64,000 nucleotides of DNA from JAUIIK01 sp963709995. GTDB lineage: Bacteria; Chloroflexota; Chloroflexia; Thermomicrobiales; CFX8. Below, one piece after another: positions 9,112 to 18,169 of this stretch. Location of the stretch: contig CAVPYN010000010.1 of NCBI GenBank assembly GCA_963709995.1, forward strand, positions 92,257 to 156,256, written 5' to 3'. Each line of letters opens with the position of its first letter. Position 1 is the stretch's first letter. The position numbers and the translations under genes are program-made. A model generated the notes under the pieces. The model was not told the DNA's origin, did no database searches, and was given only the letters and a program-made list of their open reading frames with translations.

Positions 9112-9228
9112 GCGGCAACCATACGAGCCTGTGGGCGTCGCACAATCGAATAGATCACCATTTCTTCCAGTCCGGATTCTGCCTTCAGGAGGATCCAGAA
9201 TTTCGCAGACAGCATCGGAGGACGCAAG

Positions 9229-10269
9229 ATGGCAACCGAAGCCAGGCAAGAATCATCCACGGTTGATCTGGACATGAGCGTCGAAGAACTGAACCTCGAT
9301 CCGGAACTGATGCGCGTCATGTTTGAGGACATGCTGCTGGCTCGCGCGGTCGACGAGCGCATGTGGCAGATGAACCGGGCCGGCGAGGCGCCCTTCGCTG
9401 TGTCTGGACAGGGGCATGAGGCGGCACAAGCGGGAATGGCCGCCGCGCTCGACGTCTCTCGCGATTGGCTGGTCCCTTACTATCGCGACGTCGCCTTCGC
9501 GATCTCGTTCGGGCTGACGCCTCAGGACATCCTCCTCGCCCAGCTGGCGAGAGCGACCGACCCATCCAGCGGTGGTCGCCAGATGCCGAACCATTTCAGT
9601 TCAAGGGCAAGACGGATCCTGTCCGGCTCCAGCGTCATCGCCACCCAGTTGCCCCACGCCACCGGCATCGCGTTCGCGGCCAAGGCTCGAGGCGAAGATA
9701 GTGTTACGGTCGTCTGTTTTGGCGAAGGCGCGACAAGCGAGGGCGATTTCCATGAAGCGTTGAACTTCGCGTCGATCTACGATCTGGCTGTAATCTTCTT
9801 CTGCCAGAACAATGAATATGCGATCTCCGTCCCAACAAAGCTTCAGATGGGCGTCGAGCGAGTCGCCGACCGGGCGAAGGGCTACAACATGCCTGGAGTT
9901 CGCGTTGACGGGCTCGACGCGATCGAGGTCTATCAGGTCGCACGCGAAGCAGTCGAACGTGCTCGCGGCGGTGGTGGCCCGACGCTCATCGAGGCGATGG
10001 TCCGCCGTTTCCACCCCCATTCAAGTGACGACGACGACCGGACCTACCGTCCAGCCGAAGAACTGGAAACGCTCCGCGCCAACGGTCCGATCCGCCGGAC
10101 AGCGTCAAGATTGAAAGCACTCGGAATAATCGACGACGCCTGGGAATCCGAAGCGATTGATCGCGCACGGCAGGGAGTCAATGCCGCCACCGCGGCGGCG
10201 GAATCAGCGCCCTTGCCCGTTCCAGAGAGTTATACGAAGCACGTCTACTTCGAGAACAACAGCGAGTAA
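9229..10269 (+). CDS. 2-oxo-acid dehydrogenase E1 alpha subunit
   Basis: This is the thiamine-diphosphate-dependent dehydrogenase alpha subunit (346 residues). Diagnostic blocks are AVSGQGHEAAQAG, VPYYRDVAFAISFG, the ThDP-binding FGEGATSEGDFHEALNFAS with QNNEYAISVP, and the regulatory-loop-like RRFHPHSSDDDDRTYR. It forms an alpha2beta2 heterotetramer with the next gene. The GQGHEAAQ and RFHPHSSDDD patterns favour branched-chain (Bkd) or acetoin-type E1 over pyruvate, but substrate choice cannot be fixed. A good ribosome site (CGGAGGACGCAAG) precedes ATG 9229. Confidence 0.92.
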   Translation: MATEARQESSTVDLDMSVEELNLDPELMRVMFEDMLLARAVDERMWQMNRAGEAPFAVSGQGHEAAQAGMAAALDVSRDWLVPYYRDVAFAISFGLTPQDILLAQLARATDPSSGGRQMPNHFSSRARRILSGSSVIATQLPHATGIAFAAKARGEDSVTVVCFGEGATSEGDFHEALNFASIYDLAVIFFCQNNEYAISVPTKLQMGVERVADRAKGYNMPGVRVDGLDAIEVYQVAREAVERARGGGGPTLIEAMVRRFHPHSSDDDDRTYRPAEELETLRANGPIRRTASRLKALGIIDDAWESEAIDRARQGVNAATAAAESAPLPVPESYTKHVYFENNSE

Positions 10270-10317
10270 CCGGTCCCGCCAATCTACGCAGTTGCAAGCG
10301 ACCGATGAGGATGTGAA

Positions 10318-11304
10318 ATGGCTGAGAAGCTTCTAATCCAGGCAATTCATGAGGGCCTCGATGAGGCGATGGCGGAAGATGACCGCGTCGTCATCTTTGG
10401 CGAGGACGTGGGCACCCGTGGCGGCGTCTTCCGGGTAACCGACGGTCTCAAAGACAAGTACGGACCGATGAGAGTGATTGACGCCCCGCTTGCCGAATCG
10501 CTGATTATTGGCGCGGGGCTGGGCATGGCGGTCAACGGGTTGATCCCGATTACCGAGATCCAGTTTCTCGATTTCAGCGCGCCAGCGATGGACCAGATCA
10601 TGAGCGAAGTCGCCCGGTTGCGATATCGCTCGAACGGTGACTACGGTTGCCAGATGGTGATTCGGATACCCTATGGAGGCGGCATCCACGGCGCCCTCTA
10701 TCACTCACAAACAATCGAGGCTATCTACACCCATGTACCCGGGCTCAAAGTCGTCGCGCCGATCGATCCTTATGACGCCAAAGGTCTATTGCGCGAAGCC
10801 GTCCACGATCCAGATCCGGTCATCTTCCTGGAACACAAGAAAGCCTACCGGGCTGTCAAAGGCGAAGTGCCAGACGAACCGTTTACCGTTCCGATCGGCA
10901 AGGCGAAGATCCTGAGAGAGGGTCGGGACCTGACGATTATCTCCTACGGCGCGTATCTCTACGATGCTCTCCAGGCCGCCGACGAATTCGTTGCCGAGCA
11001 AGGGGATTCGATCGAGGTCATCGACCTACGCACACTCAAGCCACTCGACAACGAGACGATACTCGAATCGGTGATGAAGACAGGCAAGGCACTGATCGTT
11101 CACGAGGCCAATCGCTTTGGTGGCATCGGTGGCGAGATTGCCGCGATCATCGCGGAAGAAGCGTTCACGTACCTCGATGGTCCGGTCACCCGCCTGACCT
11201 CCGCCGATGTCCCGGCAATGCCGTACAGCCCGCCGCTCGAACGGGCCTATTTGCTCGACAAGACGGACATCCGGGCGGCAATCGACCGTCTCGCCGCCTT
11301 CTAG
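10318..11304 (+). CDS. 2-oxo-acid dehydrogenase E1 beta subunit
   Basis: This 328-residue transketolase-like beta subunit pairs with the preceding alpha subunit. Typical blocks are VVIFGEDVGTRGGVFRVT, APLAESLIIGAGLGMA, EIQFLDFSAPAMDQI, YGGGIHGALYHSQTIEA and the C-terminal domain with EVIDLRTLKPLDNETI and VHEANRFGGIGGEIAA. The gap to E1 alpha is 48 bp and to E2 29 bp, so co-transcription is likely. It completes the active site for decarboxylation and reductive acylation of lipoyl-E2. Confidence 0.94.
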   Translation: MAEKLLIQAIHEGLDEAMAEDDRVVIFGEDVGTRGGVFRVTDGLKDKYGPMRVIDAPLAESLIIGAGLGMAVNGLIPITEIQFLDFSAPAMDQIMSEVARLRYRSNGDYGCQMVIRIPYGGGIHGALYHSQTIEAIYTHVPGLKVVAPIDPYDAKGLLREAVHDPDPVIFLEHKKAYRAVKGEVPDEPFTVPIGKAKILREGRDLTIISYGAYLYDALQAADEFVAEQGDSIEVIDLRTLKPLDNETILESVMKTGKALIVHEANRFGGIGGEIAAIIAEEAFTYLDGPVTRLTSADVPAMPYSPPLERAYLLDKTDIRAAIDRLAAF

Positions 11305-11333
11305 CATCGACACAAACACGAGGGACATCATCC

Positions 11334-12698
11334 ATGGCCGAAACACGACAAGGCACGACGATCAGGATGCCGAAGCTTGGAGAGAGCGTCACTGAAGGAA
11401 CGATCGCTGGCTGGCTTAAGAAGGTGGGCGACCATGTCGATCGCTACGATCCCATGGTCGAGGTTGTCACCGACAAGGTCAACGCCGAGGTTCCTGCGCC
11501 AGTTAGTGGCACGCTCATCCAGATAATCACCGATGAGGGCGAGGTCGTGCCGGTTGGCGAGGCAATCTGCGTCATCGATCCCGAGGGCGCGGATCATGAA
11601 CCGGATGAAGGAGCCGACGACGATCGCACGGTCGTTATGTCCGCCAGCCATATCAGTGAGATCGAGCCAAGCTCCGATTTGCTATGCGACGCCGCGTCAG
11701 AAGATGGCGGTGAACGCCAGCCCACAAATGGCCAGCCGGTCGACCGCGAATCCGAGATTGCCCGTGCGCGGGAAGAGCGCGACGAGATGGCACTGCTGCG
11801 AATACGATCTTCGCCGCTGGTGCGCCGGATCGCCACTGAACACGACATTGATCTCACGACCGTGGAAGGCACCGGAATCGGTGGCCGGGTTACGCGAGCC
11901 GATATCGAAGCCCATCTTGAGCGTCCAGAACGCGCAGAAGACCGCCTCCAGGAGCAGGAACTGACAGCCGCTCCACGGCCCGAACGCGCCGCGACATCGA
12001 TAGACATCTGGCCCGGCGATGAAGTCATCGAGGCGAGCACAATTCGTCGCCAGGTCGCCGAGCATATGGTCAGGTCGGTCACGACCGCCCCGCATGTCAC
12101 GGTGTGGATGGAAGTCGACATGAGCGCGGTTGTCGAATACCGCGAAGCCCATAAGGCTCAATTCTCCGAGCGTGAAGGATTCAGCCTGACCTACCTGCCG
12201 CTGGTGCTCAAAGTCGTCGTCGAGGCATTGCGAACCCATCCGGAGATCAACGCCGTCTGGGATGCCGGACGGATTATCCGGCGTAAGGCAATCAACGTCG
12301 GCATCGCTGTGGCGCTCGAGGATGGGCTGATCGTCCCGGTCGTCAAGAACGCGGACGAGAAGAACATCGTCGGACTGGCCCGCGCGGTCAATGACCTTGT
12401 TGAGCGCACTCGCGACGGGAAGCTGACGCCTGATGATGTCAGTGGCGGGACATTCACCCTGAATAATCCGGGCACGCTTGGTTCCATCTCGTCGACGCCA
12501 ATACTGGTGCAGCCGCAGGCCGGAATTCTCTCGATGGAGGCAATCGTAAAGCGACCGGTCGTGGTGGATGACATGATCGCGATCAGGCCCATCATGAATC
12601 TCTCGATGTCGGCCGATCACCGGCTGCTCGACGGGCTGGCGGCGACCCGATTCTTGTCGGAGGTCAAGGACAGACTCGAATCATTTCGGGGTGATTAG
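11334..12698 (+). CDS. Dihydrolipoamide acyltransferase (E2) of 2-oxo-acid dehydrogenase
   Basis: This is the core acyltransferase (454 residues). One lipoyl domain (residues 1-80) carries the lipoylation Lys48 in VTDKVNAEVPAP. A charged linker of about 65 residues follows, then a peripheral E3/E1-binding domain (RIRSSPLVRRIATEHDIDL, VEGTGIGGRVTRADI). The catalytic domain starts at about residue 220 and ends with the active-site SADHRLLDGLAATRFL. It transfers the acyl group from lipoate to CoA and holds E1 and E3. A single lipoyl domain is typical of branched-chain-type E2. It is the last gene of the operon. Confidence 0.94.
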   Translation: MAETRQGTTIRMPKLGESVTEGTIAGWLKKVGDHVDRYDPMVEVVTDKVNAEVPAPVSGTLIQIITDEGEVVPVGEAICVIDPEGADHEPDEGADDDRTVVMSASHISEIEPSSDLLCDAASEDGGERQPTNGQPVDRESEIARAREERDEMALLRIRSSPLVRRIATEHDIDLTTVEGTGIGGRVTRADIEAHLERPERAEDRLQEQELTAAPRPERAATSIDIWPGDEVIEASTIRRQVAEHMVRSVTTAPHVTVWMEVDMSAVVEYREAHKAQFSEREGFSLTYLPLVLKVVVEALRTHPEINAVWDAGRIIRRKAINVGIAVALEDGLIVPVVKNADEKNIVGLARAVNDLVERTRDGKLTPDDVSGGTFTLNNPGTLGSISSTPILVQPQAGILSMEAIVKRPVVVDDMIAIRPIMNLSMSADHRLLDGLAATRFLSEVKDRLESFRGD

Positions 12699-12887
12699 GC
12701 TCTAGACCGTAGTCAGCCTTCAGTCCACATCGATTGCAAAATTACGCGTACGTACGCGGCGTGTCGTCTACGATGTTTTACTCATACCCCCTATTCAGCA
12801 TCTCCCTGGCGAATGCGACATTCGACCGATGGAAGTAGCGCCGTGATCGCCGATACTTGACTCAATTATGCGAAAGGGGCCATCACG
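12699..12887. other. Non-coding gap with 14-bp palindrome
   Basis: This gap lies between the dehydrogenase operon and the next gene. It holds a perfect palindrome, CGCGTACGTACGCG (12745-12758), followed by an AT-richer stretch. There is no T-run to support a classic terminator. It could be a protein-binding site or an arrest structure at the operon end. I see no RNA gene or known riboswitch here. Confidence 0.3.
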
Positions 12888-13025
12888 ATGAACGACACGA
12901 TATTGATCCAGGACATGAACAACGCCCGAACACGCGAGCTTCGCTCCTCTGAATGCCGTCGCTGCCTTCGCACGCGATCTCGCTGGATCACGAGCGAGTT
13001 TCGCCACACGCGGGCTTCGAAATAG
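12888..13025 (+). CDS. Possible small ORF (45 aa) upstream of flavin-binding protein
   Basis: ATG 12888 follows GAAAGGGG with suitable spacing and opens MNDTILIQDMNNARTREL before becoming Arg-rich and ending at TAG 13023. It overlaps the start region of the following gene in another frame. It may be a leader peptide, or the true N-terminus of the next gene separated by an indel, or chance. Only the ribosome site supports it. Confidence 0.2.
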   Translation: MNDTILIQDMNNARTRELRSSECRRCLRTRSRWITSEFRHTRASK

Positions 13026-13030
13026 ACTCG

Positions 13031-13546
13031 GTGCACGAATCTACTGAAGACATCGCGGAATTGCAAAGCCTGCTTGATAGGAGCATCGAGCAGGCGGGCC
13101 CGTTTCTCCACGACGCTATGGAACTCGAACAACGCTCGCTATCCTCGACACAGATCATTCGGTATCTTGAGGGGTTGAGAACCGTCTCACTGGCGACCGT
13201 CACCGCGCGCGGAGAACCGAGGGTCGCGCCGATCACAGCGATGTTCGTCGAGGCGCGTTACGTGATTCCCACCGTCCTGAACGCCGCGCGTTCACGCCAT
13301 CTTCGGAAGCGTCCCGGCGTCAGTCTGGCGGAATACGCAGGCAATGCCATGGCCATCATCATCCACGGCCAGGCTGAGCTGATCGATGGAACCCACGACG
13401 ACTTCCAGACGTTGGATGATATCTTCACCGAGCTATCTTCCGAAGAAGGGCCGGCATCCTGGGGCGGCGGCGGGCCGCTCTATATCCGCGTTCAGCCGCA
13501 TGTGATGTACGCAACCGCTCAAAATCAGACGCAGTTCCCGGAATAG
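13031..13546 (+). CDS. Pyridoxamine-phosphate-oxidase-like flavin/F420-binding protein
   Basis: This split-barrel protein contains the core IRYLEGLRTVSLATVTARGEPRVAPI with strand-rich continuation (FVEARYVIPTVLN, AMAIIIHGQAELIDG), typical of the PNPOx-like superfamily that binds FMN, F420 or haem. The N-terminal helical piece (ELQSLLDRSIEQAGPFLHDAM) occurs in a subset of these. The start is unclear: GTG 13031 is preferred, and ATG 12953 would add 26 residues lacking family character. With the luciferase-like genes nearby it suggests F420 or flavin redox chemistry. The substrate is unknown. Confidence 0.72.
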   Translation: MHESTEDIAELQSLLDRSIEQAGPFLHDAMELEQRSLSSTQIIRYLEGLRTVSLATVTARGEPRVAPITAMFVEARYVIPTVLNAARSRHLRKRPGVSLAEYAGNAMAIIIHGQAELIDGTHDDFQTLDDIFTELSSEEGPASWGGGGPLYIRVQPHVMYATAQNQTQFPE

Positions 13547-13557
13547 CCCACTTCAAC

Positions 13558-14334
13558 TCATGCGCGCTGAGATCCAGTGATGATGCGCGCATTCTCACAA
13601 GCATGGTCGATGACCTCTCGCTCCCGGGCATCGAACAGTGGAGTAACCAACATCGCGGCAATCTGATACAACGCCAATGCGCCACCACACGTTTCTTCGA
13701 ATTTTTCGTCGCGCAGCCCGAACGCCCGGGATTGCGCCGCCGCCCACTCCGCCCCAAGACGCTGGTTCACCAGATTCCAGAGTTCATTCTCGGTCGAATA
13801 GAGCAAGCGGAGATGCACCGCCATGATCGCGCCGATACGACAAGCGAGGATGTTTCGTTGGACCGCAGCGCCGGTGAGATTCCCTGACTGAAGCAAGCCC
13901 ACAAGCTTTTGAACTTCCTCGGCAAGCCCGCAGATCTCACGGGCAACATATCGATCACACGCCCGGTTCCCAACATCGGACCAGTCCCACGCCCGGGCGC
14001 GCACCTGCAACCTGGCAGCGATGCCCTGTTCATCATGGATAATCTTCCCGTCACGCCACCCCTGCACGGCATAACCGGCTGTGTCAGGTTGGACAAAAGA
14101 CGTCTCAATGCTACAGATCGTGGCCCAGGAAATCGCCGTCAGGCGGGTTCGATGCAACTCGAGCTGATAGGCCGGTCCATCGCCGATCGCCAGCAGATCA
14201 AGGTCGGAGTGTGCGCCATCGTCACCGCGCGCGACACTACCCATCAAGACGACGGCGGCCGCGCCCCCGGCGACAAGCCTGTCGGCGATCTCCCAAGCCA
14301 GATCCATCGCTTCACGCTGACTGTCCCGGTTCAT
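13558..14334 (-). CDS. Nucleotidyltransferase-fold protein
   Basis: This 258-residue protein has the nucleotidyltransferase signature VVLMGSVARGDDGAHSDLDLLAIG (GSxxRG...SDxDL), where the paired aspartates bind metal. The remaining ~180 residues are helical, as in kanamycin-nucleotidyltransferase-like or MNT/HEPN-fused proteins. No separate HEPN toxin gene is adjacent. ATG 14334 is preferred because the motif then lies about 30 residues in; an upstream in-frame start adds 19 residues. It converges with the flavin-binding protein gene with an 11-bp gap. The target (antibiotic, nucleotide or protein) is unknown. Confidence 0.75.
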   Translation of the reverse strand: MNRDSQREAMDLAWEIADRLVAGGAAAVVLMGSVARGDDGAHSDLDLLAIGDGPAYQLELHRTRLTAISWATICSIETSFVQPDTAGYAVQGWRDGKIIHDEQGIAARLQVRARAWDWSDVGNRACDRYVAREICGLAEEVQKLVGLLQSGNLTGAAVQRNILACRIGAIMAVHLRLLYSTENELWNLVNQRLGAEWAAAQSRAFGLRDEKFEETCGGALALYQIAAMLVTPLFDAREREVIDHACENARIITGSQRA

Positions 14335-14394
14335 CGGCTCTGATAGCCGGCAACTATTGGCCACATTCGAACACGTTGCGCCGCGGGGCAAGAT

Positions 14395-14751
14395 TCAGTC
14401 CTCATCCGAGCTCGTATACAACAAGATCGGCGCGCCCGACGGACTGAGACAGAGCGACGCGCGAAAACCAGGGCTTTCGAAGATGTCAGCCGTCGTGGCG
14501 CCATGCTTCCCCAGATCAGCGACAGCGCTCTCAAGATTTTCGGCCCGCACCGCGATGCACCACGGCGTTCCTAAATCCCCCTCGAACAGGGTGATCCGCT
14601 GGTGGGTGGTTGGGTGTTCGAGCAAAACCCACCCTTCCGCATCCTCCACCGGATGCATGTTGAGCGCATTGGTCCAGAAATCGAGGCCGGCTTTCAGGTC
14701 TTCAACGGCGATCATCACATCGGTGACTTCGTTTGACGGCAAGAGCGACAT
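14395..14751 (-). CDS. VOC/glyoxalase-fold protein
   Basis: This 118-residue single-module protein has vicinal-oxygen-chelate features: the opening EVTDVMIAVEDLKAGLDFWTNALNM, the mid-segment GWVLLEHPTTHQRITLFEG, and the second half CIAVRAENLESAVADLGKHG, ending PSGAPILLY. Members bind a metal and act as glyoxalases, dioxygenases or antibiotic-binding proteins. Start ATG 14751 (MSLLPSNEV) trims 11 unlikely residues. Its function is unknown. Confidence 0.78.
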   Translation of the reverse strand: MSLLPSNEVTDVMIAVEDLKAGLDFWTNALNMHPVEDAEGWVLLEHPTTHQRITLFEGDLGTPWCIAVRAENLESAVADLGKHGATTADIFESPGFRASLCLSPSGAPILLYTSSDED

Positions 14752-14811
14752 TTGGACTTCCCTTCGACGTACTGTGTCTTGCATGAAGCGAAACGACTTG
14801 CTCAGTCGATG

Positions 14812-15707
14812 CTAACCGAAGCGCGCGTTCGCATACTGTTCGCGGAGGTCTGGGATGACATTTGCCGGGATGTGTTCGAGTGCCTGGTTTGGCGCCTCAG
14901 GCGGGACGTAGCGTTCGACATGTTCTCGGAAATCTCGCTCCACTTGCGCAAGAGAACGGCCCTCCCAGAAGAGCGCTGGAGCGTCCGGATTACTTGCCAT
15001 TGGCCGTTGTGAATAATACGCTGACACCGACTTGCGGATCGATCCCGGATTCCGTCCAATCTCATGACAATAGCTCTCCAGCAGGCTATCGAGTTTCCGA
15101 ATTCCACCTGGCGTCTGCGCTGTTTCCCAATAGTCCGCGTTAGTTGCGACATGACGGAGCATCTGATGCCCCCGGTCGCGATCATGACCCGGATATGACC
15201 ACGCACCGGATTGGGCCAAAATGGCGCGCCGATCAGCTTAAGCTGGGAGCTGCTGAACTTGACGGGCTTGTTGCCCTCCGCCCGGCGCGCGGCCTCCAGG
15301 AAGTCGCGGACCATCCCAACACGAACCGGTGGTCCGGGAAACGGGATGCCGTAGACCCGATGCTCCTCCTCAGCCCATCCCGCGCCAATACCGAGGATCA
15401 GACGACCATTTGAGACTTGATCGACAGTGACAGCCTGTTTGAGGAGGACAGAAAGATGGCGGTGGGTGATTCCGGAAACCTGCGTACCGATGCGAATGCT
15501 GCTTGTTTCGGCGGCCAGCGCGGCCAGCAGTGTCCAGGCTTCCAACGTTGGCCCGTCCCGAGTCGGCCGGAGTGACCAGAAGCGCTCGAAGAGCCAGGCG
15601 CTATCCCTACCGGTCTGTTCCGCCCACAGCCACTGACGACGAATCGTTGCCCAGTCACGCCAGTCCTGGCCGGTGACGATGCCAAATTCCAGGTCATCCC
15701 CGGGCAT
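14812..15707 (-). CDS. LLM-class F420-dependent oxidoreductase, frameshifted copy
   Basis: This is a tandem paralogue of the gene immediately upstream. The first ~185 residues (LEFGIVTGQDWRDW, VSGITHRHLSVLLKQ, RLILGIGAGWAEEEHRVYGIPFP, GHIRVMIATGG) align block for block with it. The match then continues in another frame as HQMLRHVATNADYW, to the C-terminal IPANVIPDLREQY ending at 14812. The shift falls in a run of five C on the plus strand (15169-15173) and fits one missing base, so this may be a sequencing indel. If real, the product is truncated. Start ATG 15707 (or GTG 15710) abuts the upstream stop. Confidence 0.72.
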
Positions 15708-15710
15708 CAC

Positions 15711-16658
15711 TTAACCCAGAGCACCGCTACGAAACGCCTCGCGCAACTCCGGAATCACATTGCGAGCGACATGGTCGGCGGCTTCATTCGGCCCATCGTA
15801 GGGTAAGTTGAAGAGAAACGAGCGCACCCCGACCGCGACGTACGCAGCCACGTGGGCGCGGAAATCACGTTCGACGTCTTCAATGGGCCGGTCTTCCCAG
15901 ACAACGACCGGAGCGTTGGGATTGCTGGACGGCGCGAAGTAGGCGGAAATCGAACGTCGAATCTCCGAAGGATCGCGGCCAAACTCCTCGCAATGACGCG
16001 CCACCTCCTCAGCGAGAGCCGGGATCGCTTGCGGTGGCTGCCCGGAATCCCAGTAGTCGGCATAGCGAGCGACGCGCTTGAGCATTCGTTTGCCACTTGA
16101 ACCGATCATCACCGGGATGTGGCCATTGACCGGCTTGGGTTCGAAGGGCGCGTCAACGATCTGATAGTGCTCGCCCTCAAAGGTTGTTCGCGCCTGCGTC
16201 TCGAAGAGGTGGTTGATCTCCATCGCTTCGGTGAACATATCAACCCGGGCTCCTGGAGACGGAAACGGAAGTCCGTGCGCAACATGTTCCTGCTCCTCCC
16301 ACGCCGCGCCCACGCCAAGGATGAGCCGCCCATTCGAGATGTGGTCGACAGTCACGGCTTGGTTGAAGAGCACCGCCGGGTAGCGGTGGGTGATGCCGGT
16401 GACCAGCGTCCCCAGCTTCAGTCGCTGCGTCTGGACAGCCAAAGCCGCCAGCAACGTCCAACCCTCCAGCGTTTCGCCATCGTTCGTTGGCCGCAGCGAC
16501 CAGAAGTGGTCGAAGACCCAGGCGCTATCCCAGCCTGTTTCCTCTGCCCATTGCCACTGCCGCTGGATCGTCTCCCAGCTACGCCAATGCTGACCAGTCA
16601 CGATGCCGAAGTCCAGCTCGTCCGGCGACGGCATGACGATCGATCGATCGATTTCCAT
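15711..16658 (-). CDS. LLM-class F420/flavin-dependent oxidoreductase
   Basis: This 315-residue TIM-barrel luciferase-like monooxygenase or reductase contains LDFGIVTGQHWRSWETI, GWDSAWVFDHFW, LGTLVTGITHRYPAVL, LILGVGAAWEEQEHVAHGLPFP and GHIPVMIGSSGKRML. These are typical of coenzyme-F420-dependent members in actinobacteria and Chloroflexota. The intact length matches the family. The start at 16658 follows AGGAAAGCAGG; ATG 16634 is an alternative. It forms a two-gene unit with its frameshifted copy. It is divergent from the PLP decarboxylase. The substrate is unknown. Confidence 0.85.
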   Translation of the reverse strand: MEIDRSIVMPSPDELDFGIVTGQHWRSWETIQRQWQWAEETGWDSAWVFDHFWSLRPTNDGETLEGWTLLAALAVQTQRLKLGTLVTGITHRYPAVLFNQAVTVDHISNGRLILGVGAAWEEQEHVAHGLPFPSPGARVDMFTEAMEINHLFETQARTTFEGEHYQIVDAPFEPKPVNGHIPVMIGSSGKRMLKRVARYADYWDSGQPPQAIPALAEEVARHCEEFGRDPSEIRRSISAYFAPSSNPNAPVVVWEDRPIEDVERDFRAHVAAYVAVGVRSFLFNLPYDGPNEAADHVARNVIPELREAFRSGALG

Positions 16659-16776
16659 GAAGACCTGCTTTCCTGATTTGCCCCAAAACCGAAACCTTCA
16701 GCTTCTTCTCGCCTTCGGCAGGGACGTTGTTATAGTAGCCAAGGATAACGGGGAACATGAAAGGCACGACACGCGT

Positions 16777-18165
16777 ATGGACCGGCAAGCGTTTCTGGAA
16801 CAGTTCGCACGTGGTGTCGGTCAGATAGATGCCGAGTTCTCTCGTTGGGAGCCAGTGGAACCCGATCAAACGGTCTGCGTACCGGTGGATCGCATCAATG
16901 CCGTGATCGACGAGCTTGCAGGTCGCCTGGAAGCGGACTATCCGTACTTTCACCCACGGTACGCCGGCCAGATGCTCAAGCCTCCTCACCAGGTTGCGAT
17001 GCTGGCGTATGCCCTGACAATGTTCGTCAATCCCAACAACCACGCCCTGGATGGCGGCCTGGCAACATCACAAATGGAGAAAGAGGTCATCCCGCTGCTG
17101 GCGGGAATGTTCGGGTATCCGGACCCGCACCTTGGCCACCTGACTTCGAGCGGGACAATCGCCAACCTGGAAGCGCTCTGGATTGCGCGCTGCATCAACC
17201 CCGACAGAGCGCTCGCGGTTAGCGACCAGGCCCACTACACGCATGCCCGGGCGGCGGAGCTCCTGCGGATGGATATCCGAACCATCCGCAGCGACAGCGA
17301 CGGGCGCATCGATCTCGAAGACCTGGGACGGTTGCTGGAAACTGGAGAAATAGGCACGGTCGTTGCGACTGCGGGATCGACCGGGCTCGGGGCGGTCGAT
17401 CCAGTCCACAAGATTCGAGCAATGACAGCCGGCGCTGGCGTCCGGTTGCATGTGGATGCCGCTTACGGCGGGTTCTTCAGCCTGCTAGCCCGTTCGGAGC
17501 GGCCAGCGATCGACCCCGAACCTTTCCTGGCGATTGCCGAATCGGACAGTGTGGTCGTCGACCCGCACAAACACGGCCTTCAGCCTTATGGTTGCGGGGC
17601 GGTGATCTTCCGGGATCCGGCGGTTGGCGCCTACTACCAGCATGACTCGCCCTACACCTACTTCACATCCGACGAACTCCACCTGGGCGAGATCAGCCTG
17701 GAGTGTTCCCGTGCTGGCGCGGCGGCGGCGGCGCTCTGGGCCACGCTCCAGTGTTTTCCGCTTGAGCCTGATCGCGGTTTCGGCCCGATCCTCGGCCGCA
17801 CTCGCCAGGCCGCATTGGACTGGGCACAGTTGCTGCGCGACCATCCGAGATTCAGATTGACTGTCGAACCCGACCTCGACATCGTCAGCTTCTTCGCCCT
17901 GCCGACAGGGTCCACCACGCCCACTGCCAGCGCGATTTCGGCGCTAACTCGACAGATCTTCAACGGAACTGAACACGATCCCCAGGAACCGGCCTATCTC
18001 GCAACGCTGCACGTACACCAGGATCAGATCGGTCCCCGGCACACGGACATCATCTGGGACCAGCCAACCGTCGAGGTATTGCGCTGTGTGGTGATGAAGC
18101 CCGAGCATGTGGACTGGATACCGCGCATCCAGGCTGCCATCGAACGGCATATTGGCAAGGAATAG
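16777..18165 (+). CDS. PLP-dependent group II decarboxylase family protein
   Basis: This 462-residue fold-type I PLP enzyme is of the glutamate/aromatic amino-acid decarboxylase family. Features are LTSSGTIANLEALWIARC, a PLP-stacking SDQAHYTHARAAELL, the PLP-binding Asp in LHVDAAYGGFFSL, and the Schiff-base Lys in VVDPHKHGLQPYGCGA. ATG 16777 (MDRQAFLEQF) gives the expected N-terminus; upstream in-frame ATG codons overlap the divergent gene. It probably decarboxylates an amino acid or acts as a related lyase. The next gene starts 4 bp downstream, so they are likely co-transcribed. Confidence 0.87.
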   Translation: MDRQAFLEQFARGVGQIDAEFSRWEPVEPDQTVCVPVDRINAVIDELAGRLEADYPYFHPRYAGQMLKPPHQVAMLAYALTMFVNPNNHALDGGLATSQMEKEVIPLLAGMFGYPDPHLGHLTSSGTIANLEALWIARCINPDRALAVSDQAHYTHARAAELLRMDIRTIRSDSDGRIDLEDLGRLLETGEIGTVVATAGSTGLGAVDPVHKIRAMTAGAGVRLHVDAAYGGFFSLLARSERPAIDPEPFLAIAESDSVVVDPHKHGLQPYGCGAVIFRDPAVGAYYQHDSPYTYFTSDELHLGEISLECSRAGAAAAALWATLQCFPLEPDRGFGPILGRTRQAALDWAQLLRDHPRFRLTVEPDLDIVSFFALPTGSTTPTASAISALTRQIFNGTEHDPQEPAYLATLHVHQDQIGPRHTDIIWDQPTVEVLRCVVMKPEHVDWIPRIQAAIERHIGKE

Positions 18166-18169
18166 CACC

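Noticed and set aside
16636..16652. GATCGATCGATCG short repeat at the LLM gene start
   Set aside because: A 13-17 bp run of GATC units inside coding sequence; too short and too compatible with codon use to claim a regulatory or methylation site.
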